From positions 558,001-622,000 of the forward strand of contig QPMI01000416.1 in NCBI GenBank assembly GCA_004431415.1: 64,000 nt of DNA. The letters run 5' to 3'. The stretch is from Cyanophora paradoxa (Eukaryota; Glaucocystophyceae; Cyanophorales; Cyanophoraceae). Below, piece by piece: positions 45,101 to 53,691 of this stretch. The notes below the pieces were generated by a model, which worked only from the letters and a program-made list of their open reading frames with translations, did no database searches and was not told the DNA's origin. The position numbers and the translations under genes are program-made. Each line of letters begins with the position of its first letter. Position 1 is the first letter of the stretch.

Positions 45101-47058
45101 GTCCCGCGCCGACGCCGGCAAGTGAACCCGCCCGTCTTCCCCGTGCGCGCACATCCTGCCGCGCCCCGACCCGCCTCGCCGCTCGCTCGGAACGGGGGGT
45201 ACGATCGCGAAGGGCGGCAGGCGAGGGCACCGCTGGGCGAGGTTGCAGGCGTCGCCGAAGACGTCGAATGCGAGGCGGCAGCCGATCACGCCCGACACCA
45301 GCGGGCCCCTGCGCGCCCCACCGCGCCAGCGGGGCGTGAGGACGAGCGCGGAGCGGGGCGAGGCGATCCGGCGGGCGCACGAGAAGAGGCCGGCGCGGGC
45401 GCAGGAGAAGCCGGCGCGGCCGGCAGACTCAACGGCGTCCAGGGCGAACGCAGCGGCCCGCGCGGCGTGGCGCCCCTCCGCCGTACCCCCCTCCTCCGCC
45501 TCCGAAGCGGCGCCCGATACGCTCCCCGCCGCCCCCGCCTCCGCCTCTGCCTCCGCCTCGACTCCATCATCGAAGCCTACTCCGACGACGCCCTGCGCCC
45601 GGCGCCGCCCCGCCGCGGGTCAACGCCGGGCGGGCGGGAACGCAGGCGGACGGGAGCGCGGGCGGGCGGGCGGGCGGGCGGGGCGGGCGGGGCGGGGCGG
45701 GGCGGGCGGGGCGGGCGTGCCATGAAAGTGAGGCCGATGGACTTGATCTTGAGGACGCCGTGCGCGGCGGCGGCGGCCTCCAGCACCCCGGCGAGGCGCC
45801 CCGCCGCCGCGAGGGCCTCGCGCGGGGCGAGGGCCGCCGCGGCCGCCTCGGCCGCCACGAAGACAACGGCCGCGTCGCCCTGCACGCGGTTGACGCGGGA
45901 CCAGTCCCCAGCGCGGATCGCCTCGATCACCTGCGCGCGCGCGCGTCGATCAACAGACGCCGTCGCGGGCGCGGGCGCTGCGCACGGGGTCCGGGAGTAG
46001 GTTGCGGAGGAGGCCGGAGGAGCGCTGGTGCCGTTCGACCGCCTCGCGCCGCCCTCGCTCCGCCGCCCGCGACAGCGCGAAGCGATGGCGCACGTCCATC
46101 TCGTACGCCAGGCCTGAGGCCAGGACGGGCGGGTCGGGCGGGGCGGGGCGGGGCGGGGCGGGCCGAGGGCGGGCGGGGGCGGACCGGCGACGAGGAGGAG
46201 GAGGGAGAGGGCGGCGACGAAGGTCTGGACCGAGGCCGCGGCCAGCAGGTCCAGGCGGCGGCCGGCCCGCAGCGCGCCGACGACGTCGGACGCGGCGCTC
46301 AGCGCGAGCAGCGGAGGCAGCAGCGGCGCCGCGACGCGCATCGGCACGTGGAGGTAGAGCAGCACGGCGAGCAGCAGGTAGCAGATGATGAAGTCGTCTG
46401 CGTCGGCGTCGGAGGCGGATCGGAGGGCGCGCGCGCGGGGGCCGGGGACGGGGTCGGAGGGCCGCGCGCGCACAGACGACCTCGCTGTCGCTGATGAATA
46501 GGGCGCGACGCGCGAAGAACATGCCGAAGTGCACGCCGATCGCCTGCGCATGCGCCGCGCCGGGCGCCGCGTAAGCGAGGGCGCCGTGCTCGCGGAGGGA
46601 GGGGGCGGCGGGCCGGCCGCGGGGGACGCACGGAGAGAACAGCGGCGTAGAAGGGGACGGGCCGCGCGCGGCGGGAGGCCGGCGCGCAGGCGAAGAGGAG
46701 GAAGCCGAGCGTGGTGGCGAGCGTGAAGAGGCGGATGGCGAGGTTCGTGGCGTCAGGGCTCGTCGCCGACCAGTACGCTGCGCGCGCGCGCGCGGAGGCG
46801 AGGGAGGATCGGTCTCTGATCATGAGCAGCTCCACGCCCGAGGACGGGGCGGGGCCGCTGCCGTGCACGCGGCGCACCGGAAGCGACGCTCGCCACGAGC
46901 ATGGCGATCTGGAAGCGAGGGCGCGCGTCGCGGAAGTACTGCTCCAAGAAGGCGGCCTCCTCCTCCGCGTCCGCGAACCGCAGCGCTAGCCGAGCGCGCG
47001 AGCGCCATGGCCATCGCTTGAGCTTGCGGCTCGCGCTTTCAGGAGTCGCGCGGCTCAT
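42151..47058 (-). CDS. Transmembrane class III adenylyl cyclase with C2-type domain first and C1-type second
   Basis: Makes cAMP from ATP at a membrane. N to C on the minus strand: FADAEEEAAFLEQYFRDARP; first helix bundle (LAIRLFTLATTLGFLLFACA, FGMFFARRALFIS, FIICYLLLAVLLYLHVPMRV and more); linker LAYEMDVRHRFALSR to GLLRNLLPDP; first cyclase domain VIEAIRAGDW, AAVVFVAAEA, LKIKSIGLTFM (about 45940-45722), then ALVLTPRWRGG, SGVIGCRLAFDVFGDACNLA QR (about 45330-45240) and GRVHLPASARD, ALKGRGEW. After a low-complexity RS-rich linker comes a second helix bundle from RLSFPEASLEASFW (44150) to AVPLWVGVVALAMAGVAFL (43440-43370). Second cyclase domain: CVLQSDIVGFSGL (about 43155-43115), DEIAERYGVQTLRTVG spliced to DAWVGAVGLE, FGVGWAGGGAVVGARRWTWE, LLGPAVDQAAAMERR, VEGEFEFEAGPEG; stop about 42151. 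The first domain lacks both metal-binding Asp but keeps Lys, Asp, Asn and Arg; the second keeps both Asp but lacks Asn/Arg. Start codon and several exon edges are approximate; one intron begins GC. Confidence 0.85.
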
Positions 47059-47504
47059 GGGCTGATCCGGCTGCAGATCTATGACCTCGCTGGCCTGCTC
47101 GCTCTCTGCCCAGCCGCGCGCGCCTTCGAAGCGGAAGGGCGGAATGCCAGGCGAGCCCGGATCCACATGTACAGCTGGGAGTGTCGAAGTCGGCGCCGAG
47201 GGGACGACACGCATGCGCATCCGGTGACAGCAGCTCCGACAAGCGTGCTGCGATAGTCCAGCGGCGCGGGCTCCGCCGCCCGGCGGCCCGCGCGTGCACA
47301 CCAGCCACTTCGCCGCCGACCTCCGATAATTGCTCACAAGCTCAGCAACTTGCACAAGCCCGCGCCCGAGCAGCTCCGCGAAAAACGCTCCGCCTACGCT
47401 CCGCCCGCTGCTGCAGCCTGCAGCTGCAACTCGCCGCTGCACGCCGCAGCAACGCCGGCTGGATCCGGAGGTTGCCTTCACGTATACCCCCTCTGAATTT
47501 TCTT

Positions 47505-48760
47505 GCCGTTGCCAACTGGCCTGCAGGTTTTCCTGCAGGCCTGCAGGATTTCCTGCAGGCCAGTTGGCAACGCCAGGCGTCGCCAGCGCGGGCCGGGGCC
47601 CGGGGTAGGGCGCTTCGGAGAGAACTGGGGACGCCGATCAAGGCGTGCCGGGCGGGCCGCTGGCTTGCACAGCAGCAGGGCCGCAGCATCGGGTGGGCTG
47701 CTAGCTTGCGCAGCAGCAAGCGAAGGCCAGGCCTGCAGGCCTCGTTAGAGCACTGGTGATGACGGTGTGTGCATGCGGCTTCTCGCCACCGGCGAGTACT
47801 AGCTCTCTTGAGCCTACGGTCGAGTGAGCGTTCCTTACGGACCACGTGCAGCGAGGAGCATCGCCAGCGATGCGCATACGCCGTCCCGGCGCGCGCGCGC
47901 GACGCAAACAACACACGACGCCCATGGCCATGGCCAGCTGTCGAGGCGCTCATTATCAGGGCGCGCTCTGTGTTGCTCGCAAGCGCCCGACCTCGTTCCG
48001 CAGCGCTCGCGGCTCCGCGCCGTGGCCGCGCGCGCGCGCGCGCCGGGAGGACGTGAGTCGCTCGTGTGATTGCAGGTTCAGTCGCCGTGCACGATCGGCA
48101 ACAAGCGGGCGCGTTTGTGCACGTTGCGCCTCGCCGCGGGATGCATACTCTCGTGCGTGGGCTGGGACGCCGACATCGACGGCGACGCCGCGCGCAGCGG
48201 CACTGCCTCAACGGGGGCGCGGGGCGCTGGACGCCGTGGGGGCGCAGCGACGCGCTTCTGCAGCGGGTGCGCTTGGCCCCGGGTGCTCCGCCGGCCTCTT
48301 CGAGGCTTGCCCCCCCGGTCCGCGCTGACGCGGCGCTCCCCGCAGGCGGAGAGGAGGCCGACCGGGCAAAAGGCGGGGCCGCGGAGGGCGAAGCCGGCGC
48401 GCTCCGGCGCCTGGCGCCCCCGGGGCCCGGCCCGCCCCGCGCCTCACGGGGCTGCGCGGGCATCGCAGGCGGCGGCCGGGCGCCTGCGGGCGATGCCGCC
48501 GAGTCGAGGCGGCAGCGCGGACGAGGCGGCCGATGCGACCCGGCCGCTCCGCTCGGCTCGGCTCGGCAGCGGAGGCCTGCGGCCGCGACGCTACGACGGA
48601 GGCCTGCGGCGCGGCGGCCGCGGGGAGCGCAAGGCGGGAGAAGGCGGGAGAGCGGCCGGTGGCGGCTGCGGCGGTGGGGCGGGCGAGGAGCCGGAAGAGC
48701 GGGTGCTGGTGCAGGGGGGCGAGCGCGGCCCCGGCCTGCCGGCGCCCTCCCTTCCCTTTC
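47505..48760. repeat. Dispersed B-type repeat block (inverted relative to 39880-41440)
   Basis: 47510-48480 is the reverse complement of much of 40250-41440: palindrome (47510-47572), AGCAGCAGGGCCGCAG words, CGCTCATTATCAGGGCGCGCTCTGTG-type sequence (47948-47975, partial), CAGCGGGTGCGCTTGGCCCC (48262-48281) and GCGCTCCCCGCAGGCGGAGA (48332-48352). The same landmarks recur at 59740-59830. 48480-48760 is GC-rich and unique-looking. No coding function recognised. Confidence 0.8.
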
Positions 48761-49040
48761 CGGCGGCGACGCCGGCCCCGGCGGCGCAGCGTAGCGAAGT
48801 TTTCTTCTCCGAAGTCGCTCGAGGCGCTCGCCGTGGGCGCCCCCGCCGAGCCGTCGTTTTCATCGTTGTGGGCGCTGCGAACCTCTCTAGGCCGGGCTTC
48901 GGGCGGCCCCGGCCTGAGCGCGCGTACTACGGTAGAGCTAGGGAGTGTGCCAGACTAAAGATCAAGGAACGGAACTCATTTTCCCATGGACCCTCTGCCG
49001 TAAACCTTCCGACCCCCTCCCCCGGCCTTCTTTCGTTTTG
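48760..49040. other. Spacer
   Basis: Mixed sequence with one TACTACGGTA word near 48924; no exon recognised. Confidence 0.4.
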
Positions 49041-50376
49041 CTAGGCCTCGTGGTCAGCCCCCTTCAACGGCGAGGTCAACCGTTTGAACGGTGGGGAGCG
49101 TCGGGCGGCCGGGTACGGCGTTATCCGTACAGGGTACGGGGTACCATACCAATCGGGGTACTGGGCCTGAGTCTGGATCTGGTACTGGCGCGGCCTCCTG
49201 GGGGCGGAAGGGTACGCCGGCTGCGGAGCCGGAGGCGGGCGGCGGGGGCGATACGACAGATCTAGAGGGAATGCGGAAGCGGCGGGGCCGCGGCCGGCCG
49301 CGAGGGACAGCGGGAGTGACGGTGGCGCGGGGGAGGCCACCGGCCCGCGGGTCGCCGTGGGCTCGACGGGTCACGGGGCTGACGCCCGCGCCCGGCGAGC
49401 CTGCTCCGTCTCCCAGAGCAGCATTCTGCACGGGAGTCGGACAGGGCGCGGGAGGGGCGCGGGGCGGTTGGGCACCAGGGCTCTCTGGAGCATCGCGCGG
49501 CGAGCGGTCGAGTCTGCGCGCTGGGCCCCGAGCGGGCCGCGGCGCCTCGTCCGAAGGTAACGATCTGGGACGTCATCCTCTTTCAGCGCGCGCGAGGCGC
49601 GAGGCGCGAGGGTCGGCGGCGAGGCGCGCGCACCGAGCATGGCGTGGCGGATCGGGGATGCGGCAGCGGCGGCCGCTGCACGTGTGGCCGACGCGTAGCG
49701 CCCCGCCGCCCCGCCCCGCAGCCGGTGCCGCCGCGCGTCGGATCTCGGGGCGCCGGCGAGCTACCGTAGTACGACGCGCAGCCTGCACCGAGAACCGCCG
49801 AAGCCGCGCCCCGGCTTGAACGAGAACAATTGCAAGCGGGACCGCCGCTCGAGCTCGCTGCAGCGAATCGGAGTAGCGCTGCGTTGCAAACTGAGCTGCC
49901 AAGTGAGAGCTAGTACTTCGGACAGCTGCAGCGGGCTCGGCGTAGAGCAGAAGCTGCACGCTCGTTCATGGCGTTGTCCAGACTAGTACTCCAGACGCAG
50001 GCCGCGAGCTGTCAAGCGGCCGCTTGGGCTAGGACACGACGCCCCGCGACTGGGCGATGGGCACGGCGCCGATCCCCCCCAGCAACGCACGAGCCGCACT
50101 ACCTGTAGCTGCGGCTGCCGGCTTCCCAGCGATGGCGTCTGCGGAGCCGGCTTTGACCATCCAACGAGGCGCGGCCATCTGCGGTTTCCGGGGACTCTTG
50201 CCTGCAAGGGGCAGCTCCCGGGTTTGTCGTGCGGCGTTCTCCGTTGAGCGAGAGACGCGATGCCAGCTCTCGCCTGCGCGGCTCCGGCTGCCTATCTTCC
50301 AGCCTTCAGCGAGCCCTAATACGTCGTTGGAGCCGTCCCGGACGCGAGATCGCTTCTCCATCGAAGGGGGGCTCAA
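49041..50376 (-). CDS. Uncertain Pro/Tyr-rich gene
   Basis: The minus strand gives three protein-like stretches that could be exons of one gene. 50376-50029: SNDVLGLAEGWKIGSRSRAG, MAAPRWMVKAGSADAIAGKP, LLGGIGAVPIAQSRGVVS. 49959-49700: SSHLAAQFATQRYSDSLQRA, AVPLAIVLVQAGARLR. 49260-49041: a C-terminal stretch rich in Pro, Tyr and Gln (PSAPRRPRQYQIQTQAQYPD, WYGTPYPVRITPYPAA) ending in a stop at 49041. The last is unlike the surrounding composition and least likely to be chance. No family recognised and the splicing between pieces is not established. Confidence 0.35.
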
Positions 50377-50379
50377 CCC

Positions 50380-50990
50380 TGGCGGGGTACGAATTAGGTA
50401 GAAGATCGGTTAGACCAGCTGCCAGCCTGCCACACGCCTGGCCGGTGCGTACGCTTGCTTCGCATGCTTTGAGGGCCTAGTGGGAGATCTCGCGTGCTTC
50501 GAGGGCATAGTCGGAGATCTCGGCCGACGAGCGCTAGCGCGTCCTCGCCGGCAGCCCGGGGCGGCGGCGGTGCACGGATTCGGATGCGCTTAGAAGCTTT
50601 TTATCCGCTAGATTGCCGTGGTAGGCCCAGCCGAGCCGTGCTTGCAGCGCGTGTTGCCGCAGTGCCGCGCCGCGACCGGTACCCGGGCCCGCGCCGGCGC
50701 CAGCGTTCTAGTCCGCGCCCGGCGACCCGCCGTGGGCTCTCTGGCAGTAGAGAAGCGCCACTAGCTTTTCGCTAGACGTATATGCGGCACTCCCGCTCCC
50801 GGCCCGTTAGGCTGCAGCTGCCGTTAGGCCGCCGCTCTTGCAACCACGACACTCCTTTGCCACTCCCTGCCTCGACACTCCTTTTCTTCAGTACGGCGTG
50901 AAAGCTGTCTCAGATCCTAGATCCTAGGCCGACGCTCTTGCAACGCGCTGACAGGTCTCGCTCGAGCAGCTCGCGAGGCGCAGGATCCTG
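50380..50990. other. Intergenic region
   Basis: No exon recognised. Two near-repeats of TGCTTCGAGGGC(C/A)TAGT(G/C)GGAGATCTCG at 50465-50520, and two phrases CCGC(T)CTTGCAAC near 50830 and 50932, are the only structure noticed. Confidence 0.5.
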
Positions 50991-50994
50991 AACG

Positions 50995-52842
50995 TTAACG
51001 GCGCGAGCATGGACGTGCGCGCGGCTCCCCCGCACCTCGCATCGCCGCACTAATCGCGCACCGCGCGGATTCGAACCCGAAGGAGGTGGCGGACCAGCTG
51101 GCGGGCATGATCATGAACAAGACGATCCTCCGCCTCACACACGAGTTCGCGGTCGGCCCCGCCCGCTCCGCCTCGTACCCCGGCGCCTCACTCACTCTAC
51201 CCCCCGCGCGAGCGAGCAGGAGCAGGGGGCCGCACGGCTCGACGATCGTGAGTTCGAGGGCCGGCTGGCCGGCAAGGACAGGGAGCTGGCACACAAGGAT
51301 GGCCAGCTGCAGGTCGGCGCCCCCGCCCGGACCCACCCGCGCGCCCCGCCCTCCTCCTGGCTTCACCTCCTCCCGCGCAGGAGGCGCAGCGGACGATTGG
51401 GGCGCTACAACGCCGTCTCGAGGAGGTCGTGCGCACGCAGCAGCCCGACAAGGAGAACAGGCCTCCGCCGGGGGTCCGCCCAGCTCGCCCTGCCCCGCCC
51501 CGCCCTGCCCTGTCTCGCCCCGCCGACACCCGTTGCCGCAGGAGGCGCAGGGGGCGGTCACGCCATCGCGGGCTTGGAGCCTCGCGGCGGCCTCGCCGCT
51601 CCAGGCGCGGGGGGTGGGGTCGGGACCCGCCATGCCGCGCCGTCCGCAAGCCATGGCAGACGACGACCGGGCGGTGGGCCCTTTACAGATTCACGCTCCT
51701 TCGCGCTCGCCCGACGGTCCCTCGCAGACGAAGGGCCGCGAAAGCCCGACGGAGGCGGTGGCCCGGACCGAAGAGGAGTCGACCGAGAACGTTCGGATGA
51801 AGCGCGAGCTCGCCCGCTGCAGGGACGCCCGCAAGCAAACTCGGCAGGCGCTCGCTATAGAAGACTCCAAGGTGCAGATCTTCGAACTTGAAGTCTTTGC
51901 CTCCGTCTTGGCTCGACTGACGATCGCGAGCGAGCAGCTCGCCTCGTTCTGCTGTGGCCTTATCTGCGCCCTGCTTCTCATCGTGCCCGTCATGTCTTGT
52001 TTCGCCTATCTGGCGCCCTCGGTGCGGCCTCCGGATCCTACGACCCCGCTTCTGGCCATGGACGCCTCTGCTGATTTGCGTCGCTCGGAAGCGCGGGGCG
52101 GGGGTCGGAGGTCCCGCGTACAACGTGCACACGGCGCCCGCGGTCCGGCTCCCCTACATGTACGAGGCCGTCCGCCCCGCGGTGCGCATGCGCCGCACGC
52201 GCTCCGGATCCAGGCCCGGCCGCCCGCGGCCGCGGCCGATGCGCTCTGTTCCCGCAGTGCTCCACCTGCCCCTCCGAAGTGGCGGACGGCCGCACGGAGG
52301 CGGCGGGCAGCGCGGCGGCACGGGCCGAGACCGAGGCCGCAGCCGAGGCGGAGGCCGAGGCGGAGGCGGCGGGCAGCGCGGCGGCAGAGGTCGAGGCGGC
52401 GGCCAAGGCGGAGGCGGCGGCAGAGGCGGCGGCCGAGGCGGAGGCAGCGGCAGAGGCGGCGGCCGAGGCGGAGGCGGCGGCGGAGGCGGCGGCCGAGGCG
52501 GAGGCGGCGGCAGAGGCGCGGCTCAAGGCCAAGGCCGCAGCCAAGGCAGAGGCGGAGACGGAGGCAGCCGCTGCTGCGGAGGCGGCGGCGGCGGCGGAGG
52601 CGGCGGAGGCGGTTGCCGCTGCGGAGGAGGCGGCGCGGAAGGCGGCGGCGGCGGCGGCCGTGCAGCTTCAGGCGGCGGCCGCCGCCGCCCGCGCAACGGC
52701 GGCGCGTGCGAGGGCGGCCGAGGCTCTCCCCCGCGCCGAGCTGGAGCAGGCCGGCTCAGCGGAGAATGCGAGGAAGTCGACCAACTCGCGATCGACGTCG
52801 AAGAGCGCCGTGGTCCGCCTGATCGAACACAATTCTTGCTAA
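50995..52842 (+). CDS. Coiled-coil, membrane-anchored protein with Ala/Glu-rich C-terminus
   Basis: Not recognised. Plus-strand exons: IAALIAHRADSNPKEVADQL through MNKTILRLTHEFA (to about 51152, GT donor); ARLDDREFEGRLAGKDRELA, HKDGQLQ; EAQRTIGALQRRLEEVVRTQ; then a long exon after GCCGCAG at 51541 with a Ser/Pro-rich stretch, RMKRELARCRDARKQTRQAL, KVQIFELEVFASVLARLTIA and a hydrophobic span CCGLICALLLIVPVMSCFAY; GGPAYNVHTAPAVRLPYMYE; and a final exon (from about 52260) of 195 residues dominated by AEAAAEAA repeats, predicted as one long helix, ending LIEHNSC with TAA at 52840. The layout is coiled coil, single membrane span, rigid helical rod. The start codon is uncertain: no good ATG precedes the first stretch in frame. 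Confidence 0.6.
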
Positions 52843-53690
52843 TCTTGAACGGCCAATCCTGAATGGGCCTTCCTGAACGCAGCAGGGCGTGAGGACGACA
52901 GCTGGATTCACATCTGTTCTCTTCGTGGGTCTCCTTGCTCTCAGCGGCCAACCGGCGTTGGCCTTGGGCATGATAGTGATCCCCACGACGGTGTTCTTTG
53001 GGGCTATTCAGTTCGTCCCATATCCCGCCCCGTAGCTATCATGCATTGTATAGGCTTCCGCTAGGTTTCATCGGCTATAGCTACCTGGACTCAATTGCAA
53101 TTGCAAGTTAGTCGATGTCGTCCTGAACAGACCGGAACAGGGACACTGCAGTTGCACTAGCTATATTTAAAGCTTATAATTAGTAGTACTGAATCCCGGA
53201 CCTGTCGGAGGAAATTGAAGGAAAGTTTTAGCGCTCGGCCGGCCGCGGGCCGCTCGACGGCGAGCCCTTCGAATTCGCGAAGGGCGGGAGCCCCGCTGAC
53301 GCCCACGTGCGCGCTTCCCGAGGGGCCCTGGGGGGACCCCCCCGCGACCCGCGATTTCGACAGTGCTGGCGATGCTTCGGTGCATATAAGACTGATCCCG
53401 GATGCTGGCGCTCCCGCCGCCGAGAGCCTCGGAGACTGGCGGGATCGAGCGAACAAGGAGCCCTAGCATTCAGAGTAGGCTGCATATGCGCCGGCGCCGA
53501 GGCACCTCCGGCACTGCCGAGATCACGACGTCAGGGGGGTACGCGGCGCCGCCGCCTCTGAGGGGCGCTCCAGCCAATTTCGAAGGCGTTCGAGGACGCG
53601 CGTTGTGGCGCAGGGACATCTCGATTGGGCCCAAGACTCTGCAGGCGCGGGGGGGGGCTGGCACCGCCGCGCTGGTGCACGCCGCTTCGT
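52843..53690. other. Intergenic region
   Basis: 52850-53200 is ordinary-composition DNA with a duplicated phrase (CTTGAACGGCCAATCCTGAA then GGGCCTTCCTGAACG) and no exon. 53210-53690 is GC-rich with no supported reading frame. Confidence 0.5.
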
Positions 53691-53691
53691 G

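Noticed and set aside
49041-49819. Plus-strand Gly/Arg-rich frame of 242 residues
   Set aside because: Opposite the more protein-like minus-strand Pro/Tyr reading; no start context, splice sites or homology.
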